Source: Bacteroidaceae bacterium (GTDB taxonomy: Bacteria > Bacteroidota > Bacteroidia > Bacteroidales > Bacteroidaceae). Taken from it: DNA of 47,606 bases. Shown piece by piece: positions 39,726 to 47,606 of this stretch. How positions within the stretch are numbered: position 1 is the stretch's first letter; each line of letters begins with the position of its first letter. The stretch covers positions 1 to 47,606 of the forward strand of contig JAFQBB010000046.1 in the NCBI GenBank assembly GCA_017416805.1, read 5' to 3'. Under the pieces are notes generated by a model. It did no database searches and was not told the DNA's origin. It worked only from the letters and a program-made list of their open reading frames with translations. A program made the position numbers and the translations under genes.

Positions 39726-41030
39726 ATGAACAACTTATGGAGAAATGGGCTATTGGCCATCACCTTAGCCTTATGTTTACCAGTTACCGCCAATGCACAG
39801 ACAGGCGAAGAGGCTCGCGAACGGGCCATCCGCATTGCTGACCGCATAGTGGCTTCCACCACCTATAATTTTGTAAACAAACAGACGGGTGAAGTCTATA
39901 CTTCGCTCAAAGGAGTGACACCTGACAAGAACGTAAAGGTGAAAAGCAAATACCTCGATTGGCACTACACCAATGGAGTGACCAACCTGGCTTTGATGGA
40001 ATTGGGCGACAAACTGGAGACAAAGAAATATGAAGAATTTGTCCTTAAGAACATGACCTTCATCTTCCGTCCCGACAATCAGGAATATTTCAGAAATCTT
40101 TACGAGAAGACATTGCAGGAAGAGGGATGGCTGCCCGTACGCAATGTGAATTGGCACATGATTTACCGCAACAAGCGGTTGGACGACAACGGACCTATGG
40201 GAGCCAGCCTCGTGGTACTGAATAGACGTCACCCCAATAAGGCTTTTGAGAACTACATTGCCGCCACGGACAAACATATCCGAGAAACAGAACCCCGTCT
40301 GGAAGATGGCACCATTGCCCGTTTGTGGCCACACGAAAATACGATATGGGCCGATGATGCCTATATGGCACTCTCCTTCTTGGTGAATATGGGTGAAGCC
40401 ACAGGTGACACGAGCTATTTCACCGATGCAGCCACCCAGATCTTGAACTACACCCGCTACCTGTGGTGCCCCGAAAAGCAATTGTATTACCATTGTTACC
40501 ACACGGATACAAAGACAAATGGGGTGGCACACTGGAGCCGGGCCAACGGATGGGTATTTATGGCTACGGCCGACCTGTTACAGAAGATGCCACTCTCCCA
40601 CCCTATGCGCAACGATGTGTTGAAGAATTTCCAGATGCAAGCCGAGGGTGTGGCACGCTATCAAGGAGCAAACGGACTTTGGCACCAACTGCTGGACAAG
40701 GTTGACTCCTACGAAGAGGTGACAGGAACAGCCATGTTCGTCTGCGGTATGGCACGCGGAGTGAAGGAAGGGTGGCTGCACCTCGACTTTATCCATGTGG
40801 CATGGCAAGGACTGAAGGGTATTTTCACCAAAGTCTCTCCCGAGGGGGATGTGACGGCCATCTGTGCCGGCACAGGCATCATGCCCTCACTCAGTTTCTA
40901 CTACAACCGTCCGCAATGGACCAACGACCCTATGGGCGAAGGTCCCGTCCTGCGGGCATTGGTAGAGATGATAGACGCTCCCAAGCATGCCTCCATCAAA
41001 GCCGAAGCCCAATACGACAAGATAAAATAG
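39726..41030 (+). CDS. Unsaturated rhamnogalacturonyl hydrolase, GH105/GH88 type
   Basis: A 434-residue secreted enzyme. The signal peptide is MNNLWRNGLLAITLALCLPV with cleavage after TANAQ. The (alpha/alpha)6-barrel motifs IWADDAYMALSFLVNMGEAT and HWSRANGWVFMATADLLQ are those of GH105/GH88 enzymes. These remove the unsaturated uronic acid that pectin, rhamnogalacturonan or glycosaminoglycan lyases leave at the non-reducing end. The neighbouring PL22-like and GH35 genes favour a pectin-type substrate. It is first in a four-gene plus-strand cluster behind its own promoter. Confidence 0.85.
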   Translation: MNNLWRNGLLAITLALCLPVTANAQTGEEARERAIRIADRIVASTTYNFVNKQTGEVYTSLKGVTPDKNVKVKSKYLDWHYTNGVTNLALMELGDKLETKKYEEFVLKNMTFIFRPDNQEYFRNLYEKTLQEEGWLPVRNVNWHMIYRNKRLDDNGPMGASLVVLNRRHPNKAFENYIAATDKHIRETEPRLEDGTIARLWPHENTIWADDAYMALSFLVNMGEATGDTSYFTDAATQILNYTRYLWCPEKQLYYHCYHTDTKTNGVAHWSRANGWVFMATADLLQKMPLSHPMRNDVLKNFQMQAEGVARYQGANGLWHQLLDKVDSYEEVTGTAMFVCGMARGVKEGWLHLDFIHVAWQGLKGIFTKVSPEGDVTAICAGTGIMPSLSFYYNRPQWTNDPMGEGPVLRALVEMIDAPKHASIKAEAQYDKIK

Positions 41031-41105
41031 CCTATCAGCTATCACTTCCCTGAATCAATCAGCACCACTGAAAAAGATTTTAACCAAACATAAATTATTA
41101 CCATT

Positions 41106-42425
41106 ATGAGAACTATTTTCAAGAAACTCATTTGTGCCTGCATGGCCGTATCATGCACCTTGGTACTGCCCGCACAGATTGGAACAAGATTTCCGTCAGA
41201 GAGAAAAGTTATCAAAGATCCTAAAACCGGAGTTGAACTGATTTTCTTGACCTCAAAGAGTGGTACCGGAGATTCCAAAATCTACCAGACCCACAACCAA
41301 TGGACCTCAGATGGCAAATGGGTAATCTTCCGCTCGACCCGTGTGCGCGGCGAAGCCATGGCGGTCAACGAAGAGACTGGTGACATCGTACAGGTGACCG
41401 AAGGTGGATTTTCGGGTATGCTGTGCGTGGCCCGCAAATCAATGAACCTCTATTACATGCGTCCGCTCAAGAACAAAAAGGACGAAAGATTGGGCATGGA
41501 AGTCGTTGAAGTCAACCTCGAGCGCTTGTTTGCCGATTCTGAAGCCGGAAAACTGAAAAAGAAGAAACATTATGAGCGCATCTGCGGACTCATCCCCCAA
41601 GAAATGGGTGCCGGTGGAGACATGGCACTGGATGGAAGCGAGACATTCGCCTACTTCCGCTTAGGTAAGGAGTATGCCGGCAAGTTCCCCATCAAGGAAG
41701 AGTTGTCAGGCACCTTCGGTCCTCGCAGAATGGGAGCCGGCCCTTCAGGTATCGGAAAGATTGACCTCACCACCGGCCAGATTGACCACGTAGTGAGCGT
41801 ACACTTCCAAGTAGGTCACATACAGGGAAATCCTTGGCATCCGGGCGAAGTGATCTTCTGCTGGGAAACTGGCGGAAAGGCTCCACAGCGCACCTGGATG
41901 GTGAATGCCGATGGCACCGGTCTGCGCCCCATCTACCGCGAAACGGAATATGACTGGGTGACTCACGAAGCCGTCATCAGCGAAGACGAACTGGTGATTG
42001 CCGTATTGGGACACAGAAAAATAGCAGAAGAACGGAACATGGATTTCTCCAAGGATTGGGGACCTTCCGGCACCAAGGAATATGCCACAGGTATGGCCGT
42101 TGTGAATATGAGAACACGCGAATTCACTATGGAAGGACAGGTGGATGGCGACAACTTCTGGCACGTGGCCGGTTCACAGGACGGACATTGGGTAGCCGGA
42201 GACACCTTTGCACGCGAACTGTGGCTCATCGACCGCCACACCAAGGAGCGCATCCTGCTGACCGCCGGACACAAGACTACCGCACGCGACCATGTACACC
42301 CCACCTTCAAGCCCGACGGCACAGCCATCGAAATCCAGTCGGCCATGCTTTCCGAGGACGGACGTTCACTCAACATCTGCGTAGTGAAACTCCCACAACA
42401 TCTGCTCGACCGATATAAGAAATAA
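41106..42425 (+). CDS. Oligogalacturonate lyase-like beta-propeller protein (PL22-like)
   Basis: A 439-residue protein with signal peptide (IFKKLICACMAVSCTLVLPA, then Q). It has beta-propeller blades with WTSDGKWVIFRSTR and FKPDGTAIEIQS. The conserved YQTHNQWTSDG and RDHVHPTF motifs resemble family PL22 oligogalacturonate lyases, whose manganese site uses clustered His residues (HVHP). It would split oligogalacturonides by beta-elimination, giving unsaturated products for the preceding GH105/88 enzyme. A non-catalytic propeller remains possible. Confidence 0.75.
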   Translation: MRTIFKKLICACMAVSCTLVLPAQIGTRFPSERKVIKDPKTGVELIFLTSKSGTGDSKIYQTHNQWTSDGKWVIFRSTRVRGEAMAVNEETGDIVQVTEGGFSGMLCVARKSMNLYYMRPLKNKKDERLGMEVVEVNLERLFADSEAGKLKKKKHYERICGLIPQEMGAGGDMALDGSETFAYFRLGKEYAGKFPIKEELSGTFGPRRMGAGPSGIGKIDLTTGQIDHVVSVHFQVGHIQGNPWHPGEVIFCWETGGKAPQRTWMVNADGTGLRPIYRETEYDWVTHEAVISEDELVIAVLGHRKIAEERNMDFSKDWGPSGTKEYATGMAVVNMRTREFTMEGQVDGDNFWHVAGSQDGHWVAGDTFARELWLIDRHTKERILLTAGHKTTARDHVHPTFKPDGTAIEIQSAMLSEDGRSLNICVVKLPQHLLDRYKK

Positions 42426-42465
42426 CAATAAAAAGAACAATCATTATATAATAATATAGAGAACT

Positions 42466-44184
42466 ATGAAAAAGATTTTTGGCGCCATGATAGCCACTAT
42501 GCTCGTTGTATGTGGCTGTACATCAAACGCAACACAGAAAGAGGATGCTTCGGCCGATTGTCAAGGCCCACACTTGGAGAAACGGGGCAATGTGACCCAA
42601 CTGATTGTGAAAGACAAACCTTGGTTGGCACTGGCCGGAGAATTGGGCAATTCCACTTCTTCGAGCCGCGAATACCTGGCACCCCATTGGCAAAAGATGA
42701 AGGATGCAGGCCTGAATACTGTGCTGGCCGTAGTATCTTGGGAACAGACCGAACCGGAAGAGGGCAAGTTCGACTTCACCGTAGTAGATAACCTGCTGGC
42801 CGATGCCCGCGCACACGACATGAAGTTGATGATCCTGTGGTTCGGAAGCTGGAAAAACGGTATCACCAGCTACATCCCTACTTGGGTCAAAAAGGACACA
42901 GAGCGTTTCCCTTTGGCACACACGCCCGAAGGCAGACCGTTGCCCATCCTGACAACGTTGGGTGAAAACACACGCGAAGCCGACGGAAAGGCTTTTGCCG
43001 CCATGATGCGCCACCTGAAGGAGGTCGATGCCAAGGAACAGACCGTCATCATGATACAGATGGAAAACGAGGTGGGCCTGCACGGACATCCGCGCGACTA
43101 TTGCCCATTGGCTGAGAAAGCTTTCCAAAGCGCCGTTCCCCAGCAGTTGACAGACTGGCTGACGGCCAACAAGGCCAACCTGCTGCCCGAGACACGCACC
43201 GCATGGAAAACCAACGGATGCAAGACATCAGGCACATGGGAAGAGGTATTCGGCAAGAACGACCGCACAGCCGAAATCTTCATGGCATGGAACTATGCCG
43301 CATACATGGACCGTATCACCGCACTCGGAAAGGCAGAGTACGACCTCCCCACTTTCGTGAATGCATGGATTGTACAACCCGAGGACACACGTCCCGGCAA
43401 CTATCCTTCAGGAGGTCCGCAGGCCCAGAACCACGACATCTGGAGAGCTGCCGCTCCCCACATCGACATCCTCTGTCCAGACATCTACCTGAACGACTAT
43501 CCCGAAATCCTGAAACTTTATGCACGCTCTGGCAACCCCGTATTCGTCCCCGAATCACGTGCCGGACAAAATGGTGCTGCCAATGCAGCCTACACCATTG
43601 GTGCATTGGGTGGCATCGGCTATTCTCCCTTCGGCATCGAACGTTACTGTAGCGAAAAGTCCAACGACACCTTCAACGCCTTCTACCGCAAGGCCGGAAG
43701 CATTGCCGACCAGATTCTCTCCGCACAGGCCGAAGGACGCATCGGTGCAGCTTGGCTGAAAGGCTCAGACCCCTTCAAGGTGAAAGATGAAATCTGTTTG
43801 GGCGACGTACGCATCCAGTGCGAGCTCGTGTCAAGCGGTATGAGAAACGGTGGCGCACCCCAGCTGACAGGCGGCACCTACGACCCCGAAGCCATCGGCT
43901 ACGTGATTGCCATCAAGAACGAGAACGACTACCTGTTCCTTGGCTCAAACGTGCGCGTCACCTTCCTGCCTGCTGATGGTAAGGGATACGTGGGACTTGC
44001 CAAGGTGACTGAAGGCGAATTTGATGCACAAGGCCAATGGATTGAGGGACGCTGGTTGAACGGTGACGAAATCCAGCTCCGCTACGACCTGCTCTATGCC
44101 GTAGAAGAAGGATTCTCCGGTCAAGGACTCAACTTCGGAAAGCCCGACCCGCATTTCTTGAAAGTGGAACTGTTCAACTATTGA
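42466..44184 (+). CDS. GH35-type beta-galactosidase lipoprotein with DUF5597-like C-terminus
   Basis: A 572-residue lipoprotein. The signal MKKIFGAMIATMLVVCGC has a lipobox ending at Cys18. The TIM barrel carries the probable acid/base Glu202 in QMENEVG (198-204) and nucleophile Glu363 in PVFVPES. After the barrel, a beta-rich domain (about 440-572) resembles the DUF5597 domain of Bacteroides GH35-like proteins. It should release beta-linked galactose, for example from galactan side chains of pectin. The TGA is followed 2 bases later by the start of the PKD gene. Confidence 0.85.
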   Translation: MKKIFGAMIATMLVVCGCTSNATQKEDASADCQGPHLEKRGNVTQLIVKDKPWLALAGELGNSTSSSREYLAPHWQKMKDAGLNTVLAVVSWEQTEPEEGKFDFTVVDNLLADARAHDMKLMILWFGSWKNGITSYIPTWVKKDTERFPLAHTPEGRPLPILTTLGENTREADGKAFAAMMRHLKEVDAKEQTVIMIQMENEVGLHGHPRDYCPLAEKAFQSAVPQQLTDWLTANKANLLPETRTAWKTNGCKTSGTWEEVFGKNDRTAEIFMAWNYAAYMDRITALGKAEYDLPTFVNAWIVQPEDTRPGNYPSGGPQAQNHDIWRAAAPHIDILCPDIYLNDYPEILKLYARSGNPVFVPESRAGQNGAANAAYTIGALGGIGYSPFGIERYCSEKSNDTFNAFYRKAGSIADQILSAQAEGRIGAAWLKGSDPFKVKDEICLGDVRIQCELVSSGMRNGGAPQLTGGTYDPEAIGYVIAIKNENDYLFLGSNVRVTFLPADGKGYVGLAKVTEGEFDAQGQWIEGRWLNGDEIQLRYDLLYAVEEGFSGQGLNFGKPDPHFLKVELFNY

Positions 44185-44186
44185 TT

Positions 44187-45305
44187 ATGAAAAGACTATA
44201 TATAATAGGTATAGCAGCCCTCATGGGGTGCTATACCTTTGCACAAGAGAAGATACAGGTACAGGAACCGGGATTCAAGGTGTTCCAGTTCCCACGGAAT
44301 GCCATCCCTTGCATCGACGGTTCGTTTGCCGACTGGGACATCGTGCCCGACAGCTATGCCGTAGGTATAGAAGAGATGTGGGACGACACGAAGAAGCATA
44401 CCGGCATCGACCGTTCGACACTCGACATCACCGTGAAAGTGGGATGGGTAGAAGGGCTCAACCGCCTCTATTTCCTCTACGAGGCGTACGACAACTATTG
44501 GGAATTCGACCAGCTGGGACTTCGCAACGACACGTATGAAATCGTGGTGGATGCCGACCTTTCAGGAGGTCCCCATACTGACGAGTTCCGCCTCAACCCC
44601 GAAGTGATGACACGCATGGATGCCTTCTTCGAGTTCCAGAACATACATGCCCAGAACTACCACATCATGACACCCCCCACCGAAGGCAAGTCATGGACCA
44701 TGGTATGGGGCACCCAGCAATGGCTCAAGTATCTGCCATACGCCAACTATGCCTACGACTTCAACTTCAGCCACGGAGAGAGTGGCAAGCTGCGCATGGA
44801 GTTCTACATCACCCCCTTCGACTTTGCCAGTCCCGAAGGTCCGGCCAAATCTACCGAGAGCCGTCTCTATGAGAACAAGAAGATTGGTCTCTGCTGGGCT
44901 GTGATTGACTACGATGGTGGAGACGACAAGGACGGTTTCTGGAACCTCTCGAAGCATCACCATGTGTATGGCAATGCCTCCATGCAACGCCTGTTTACCC
45001 TGATGCCTCTTGAGAAGCAGTTCCGCAAGCCGGTGGAGTGCGACTGGACATTCACTGTAGTGCCCGACACACGCACCGTCTGCTTCCGCGATGAGAGCTA
45101 CGGCAATATCACCTCATGGCATTGGGACTTTGGCGACGGCACAACCTCAAACGAGCAACACCCCGTACACACCTATGCACGCGACAATGCCCACTACGTG
45201 GTGACCCTCTACGTGGAAGGCCCCGAAGGGAAAGCCCGCAATTGTAAGGTTTGGGAAGTGTGTGTGCGCGACTTGAAGAATCCGTCGAACACACCTTATG
45301 ATTGA
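44187..45305 (+). CDS. Secreted PKD-domain protein with CBM9-like N-terminal domain
   Basis: A 372-residue secreted protein. The signal peptide is MKRLYIIGIAALMGCYTFAQ. The main domain (IPCIDGSFADWDIVPDSYAV, then VGWVEGLNRLYFLYEAYDNY) has the CBM9 / DOMON-like pattern of a sugar-binding beta-sandwich. The C-terminal 80 residues form a PKD domain (SWHWDFGDGTTSNEQHPVHT). No catalytic motif was found. The role is probably glycan binding or presentation for the cluster. The ATG is chosen over TTG 44181. Confidence 0.78.
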   Translation: MKRLYIIGIAALMGCYTFAQEKIQVQEPGFKVFQFPRNAIPCIDGSFADWDIVPDSYAVGIEEMWDDTKKHTGIDRSTLDITVKVGWVEGLNRLYFLYEAYDNYWEFDQLGLRNDTYEIVVDADLSGGPHTDEFRLNPEVMTRMDAFFEFQNIHAQNYHIMTPPTEGKSWTMVWGTQQWLKYLPYANYAYDFNFSHGESGKLRMEFYITPFDFASPEGPAKSTESRLYENKKIGLCWAVIDYDGGDDKDGFWNLSKHHHVYGNASMQRLFTLMPLEKQFRKPVECDWTFTVVPDTRTVCFRDESYGNITSWHWDFGDGTTSNEQHPVHTYARDNAHYVVTLYVEGPEGKARNCKVWEVCVRDLKNPSNTPYD

Positions 45306-45385
45306 AATTTTCAGACACGGATTTTTCGCTTTGCTCAAGGGAACTCCACGGATAAATTATTATTAGTTCCGATAAAATTGCCACC

Positions 45386-45509
45386 ATACATTTTTCATCC
45401 GCAGATGACGCGGATAACGCGGATTTTTATTTTTATTCTCTTTGCTTTATCGTACCGGATGGTAATATCTACCTGCGTTATCTGCGCTATCTGCGGATGA
45501 AAAATGTAT
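45386..45509. repeat. Large hairpin element of the CGCGGAT family
   Basis: Arms 45386-45406 and 45489-45509 pair over 21 bp without mismatch. Pairing continues inward (GCGGATAACGCGG with CTGCGTTATCTGC), giving a stem near 37 bp. The interior resembles 28172-28244. It lies between two convergent genes and may end transcription from both. Confidence 0.7.
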
Positions 45510-45518
45510 TTCTCAGAA

Positions 45519-46961
45519 CTACTCCTTATTCAGCGCCTCAGCAATGATTTCCGCCATACGGCGTGCCCCGTCCCCATTGGGATGGATGCCGTCGGAAAGC
45601 ATTTTGTCGCCATCGCCGGCAAACAGTGTGTGGAGGTCAATCACCTGCAGGCCATACTCGCCGGCCACCTCCTGCTGGACAGGGATAATGCCATTCACAA
45701 TGACCGAATCGTTGATATTCCACGTCTGCTTGAATGCAGGGATGGGTGTGCAGAGGAATATCTTGGTTTTCACTCCGGCCAAAGCCTTGGCTCTTTTTTT
45801 CTTATTCTTAGGCAATGCCGCCAGTTCAGGACAAAGGGTAGTAACCATCTGCACCAGATCCTGCTTGAACTCCGCACCATGTTGCCAGTTTCCGGGTTTG
45901 GAATCGTTCGTACCTAACTTGATGATGGCTATGTCCGGACGGAAAGCCACCGCATCGCGCCAGGCCAATTCGTTCATGTACGGATGGTCACCCTTGTTCA
46001 ACATCGTGCGGGCACTCACGCCGAAATTCTTCACCCAATACTTCTCTCCCAACTTTTGTTGCAACAAGGCCGGATAGCCATGCTGGGTAGCCATGTCTAT
46101 GCCGTGACCGTCGGTAATGCTGTTGCCGATGCAGGCCACACGGATAGCATCGGGGGCAGGCATCGGCCGATTGTCCAACCAATGTCCGAGGTCGGCCATC
46201 AACTGGTCGTGATGCTTGAACCAGGTGCCAAATCCGAAGCCATGGTCACCCGAGGGATAGACGTGCATCGTACACTCATTGCCCGAATTGCGCATGGCCT
46301 TGTAATACTCCAATCCATTCGTCACAAAAGGCACCAGCCGATCATCGCTGGCCGTGATGATGAGAGCCGGCGGAGTCAAGTGGCGGCGCACCGCATTCTG
46401 GGTTGAAAACTGGCGCACCAATTCCTTGTCCTTCTGCCCTTCCCTACCCAAGAAGTTCCGGCAAGAATATTTGTGTGTCACCCGTTCGTCCATCGAAATC
46501 ACGGGATAGAACAAGATGCTGAAGTCCGGGCGCACATCAAACTCCGAATGAGTGGAGATGACCGAGGCCAGATGACCTCCGGCCGAGAAACCCATAATGC
46601 CCACATCGCGCGGATGGATGCCCCACACAGCAGCCGAATCGCGCACCGTGCGTATAGCCTTCTGCACATCGCCCACAGGCAGGGAGCGGTCACCATGAGG
46701 CAGCCTGTAGTTCACCACAAAGTAGGCAATCCCCCGCCCATTCATCCAGCCGGAAGCCTCATACCCCTCATGCGTGTTCGACAACATGGAATATCCACCT
46801 CCCGGAACACCCACAATGGCCCTTCCCGACGGCTTTTCGGGCAAGTAACACACCATCTGTGCCTTCCCGTCATCGGTAAGGTCAATCGTAAACTTTCTCG
46901 CAGTCTGTGCCTGTGCCGTGACAACGCATAGCAACAAGACGAAAAATGCAATCTTCTTCAT
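45519..46961 (-). CDS. Two-domain carbohydrate esterase: alpha/beta hydrolase plus SGNH
   Basis: A 480-residue secreted protein with signal peptide MKKIAFFVLLLCVVTAQAQ. Domain 1 (about 20-275) is an alpha/beta hydrolase with oxyanion VPGGGY, nucleophile GFSAGG, Asp in ASDDRLVP and His in SGDHGFGFG. Domain 2 (about 290-480) is SGNH with GNSITDGHG, LGTNDS and DGIHPNGDG. Both sets of catalytic residues are complete, so it may remove two kinds of ester, such as acetyl groups at different positions of plant glycans. ATG 46961 is preferred over 47015, which lies upstream of the promoter. Confidence 0.85.
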   Translation of the reverse strand: MKKIAFFVLLLCVVTAQAQTARKFTIDLTDDGKAQMVCYLPEKPSGRAIVGVPGGGYSMLSNTHEGYEASGWMNGRGIAYFVVNYRLPHGDRSLPVGDVQKAIRTVRDSAAVWGIHPRDVGIMGFSAGGHLASVISTHSEFDVRPDFSILFYPVISMDERVTHKYSCRNFLGREGQKDKELVRQFSTQNAVRRHLTPPALIITASDDRLVPFVTNGLEYYKAMRNSGNECTMHVYPSGDHGFGFGTWFKHHDQLMADLGHWLDNRPMPAPDAIRVACIGNSITDGHGIDMATQHGYPALLQQKLGEKYWVKNFGVSARTMLNKGDHPYMNELAWRDAVAFRPDIAIIKLGTNDSKPGNWQHGAEFKQDLVQMVTTLCPELAALPKNKKKRAKALAGVKTKIFLCTPIPAFKQTWNINDSVIVNGIIPVQQEVAGEYGLQVIDLHTLFAGDGDKMLSDGIHPNGDGARRMAEIIAEALNKE

Positions 46962-46986
46962 ATCAAGATATTGATTAAACGTGGGG

Positions 46987-46994
46987 CAAAGGTA
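46987..46994 (-). promoter_or_regulatory. -7 element of the esterase gene
   Basis: On the minus strand TACCTTTG, a full TAnnTTTG match, 25 bases before ATG 46961. A TTG lies about 18 bp upstream as a possible -33. Confidence 0.65.
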
Positions 46995-47060
46995 AACAAA
47001 ATCTATAACGCACAATAATTTTTACCCCAATAATTACTTCAAACGTAACCTCACTCACCA

Positions 47061-47194
47061 CTTGCAGCTTGTAACTTGTAGCTAGTAGCTCGTAACTTGT
47101 AGCTAGTCACTTGTAACTCGTAGCTTGTAGCTTGTAGCTCGTAGCTCGTAACTCGTAACTTGTAGCTCGTAACTTGTAGCTCGTAACTAGTAAC
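47061..47194 (+). repeat. Nineteen-unit heptanucleotide array, CTNGTAR
   Basis: Nineteen 7-bp units in perfect register from 47061 to 47193 (variants CTTGTAG, CTCGTAA, CTAGTAG, CTCGTAG and others), followed by C. Position 3 varies freely among T, C and A; position 7 is A or G. It lies about 65 bp upstream of the esterase promoter. It is the longest example of the family in this window. Confidence 0.92.
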
Positions 47195-47606
47195 ATTTTG
47201 TCACTTCCGAAAATCGCATACACAGACGAAATTTGCATAATTATGCAAAAACAAGAGCCATTTTTGGGCAAAAAAGCAGGAATTTCACATTTTTATGAGT
47301 CTCTGCAAGAAGCAAATTGCAGGTTTCTACAGCTCATATCCACACCTCCATTGCCCACTTTCAGCGCACCTTTGCAGCAATTCGGCATGGAATATCTAAA
47401 AATGCGCCTTGCATTTTTTCAAATGCGGCTCACAGTTGGTATGAATGTGACTTGCATTTCAGAATATTGTCTTTTCCTGATTTCAGTAGACGTTTTTTTG
47501 TTTCATTAGCTAAAAAGGTTTACACCTTTCTTCTTGCCATACTGGAGATGTTTACGTTTTCTCCTATTCCCTACTGTTCGGCTTGACACTTCTGTCAGAT
47601 GGGACA
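47195..47606. other. Non-coding tail of the window
   Basis: No convincing gene, promoter or RNA was found. Two short frames on the plus strand overlap each other and show no domain, signal peptide or ribosome binding site. The stretch has many AAATGC / GCATTT-type words. Confidence 0.4.

Noticed and set aside
47061-47194. CRISPR array
   Set aside because: Units are 7 bp with no spacers and no cas genes are present.
47198-47586. Two overlapping short plus-strand frames at the end of the window
   Set aside because: No domain, signal peptide, promoter or ribosome binding site; they overlap each other in different frames.

Overview
The window comes from a member of the order Bacteroidales, most likely Bacteroides or Phocaeicola. 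The evidence is a UpxY-type capsule antiterminator, a small HU / smalltalk / amidase cassette, several promoters of the Bacteroides form (TTTG, 19-21 bp, TAnnTTTG), a primary sigma factor of Bacteroidota type, and a pectin-type polysaccharide utilisation cluster. No tRNA, rRNA, insertion sequence or CRISPR array was recognised. The 5' end starts in intergenic repeats.

Layout. (1) 1-1512: heptamer repeats, then a tandem ABC ATPase. (2) 1513-2066: dispersed repeats, then a 27-bp perfect inverted repeat (1862-1888 / 2022-2048) enclosing a promoter that points at upxY. This is a phase-variable capsule promoter, written here in the ON orientation. (3) 2067-22236: capsular or exopolysaccharide locus. 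It holds upxY, a divergent HU-smalltalk-amidase cassette, two unidentified proteins sharing an IINIHGG motif, a GHMP sugar kinase with a nucleotidyltransferase (a salvage-type pair), ACP-SDR-KAS III-acyltransferase genes (probably building and transferring a short hydroxyacyl group), a Wzx flippase, a Wzy-like polymerase, five glycosyltransferases and five acyl/acetyltransferases in all. The core from about 7.8 to 21.4 kb reads visibly more AT-rich than its flanks. (4) 20837-23250: two toxin-antitoxin modules (RelE/ParE and PIN) around the last glycosyltransferase. (5) 23715-38885: chromosomal backbone with a helicase carrying WG-like repeats, an ABC-F protein, a DUF3805/3806 protein, FucO-like dehydrogenase, dolichol-phosphate-mannose-synthase-like GT2, dihydroorotase, stand-alone MetH activation domain, metallophosphoesterase, PlsC-like acyltransferase, HU-CCDC81/SPOR protein, FHA protein and sigma factor. 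(6) 39726-46961: secreted enzymes for pectin or rhamnogalacturonan-like glycans (GH105/88, PL22-like, GH35 lipoprotein, PKD protein) and a convergent two-domain esterase.

The most unusual feature is a set of tandem repeats with an exact 7-bp period but several different unit sequences. They lie in intergenic DNA, around stop and start codons, and inside at least three coding sequences (nucleotidyltransferase, acyltransferase, helicase). Because 7 is not a multiple of 3, a one-unit slip would shift the frame. A G10 tract inside the membrane acyltransferase gene and a 22-bp-spaced array of four palindromic sites at 4624-4701 add to the picture of a locus rich in switchable DNA. Gene calls rest on reading translated sequence and motifs without database searches.
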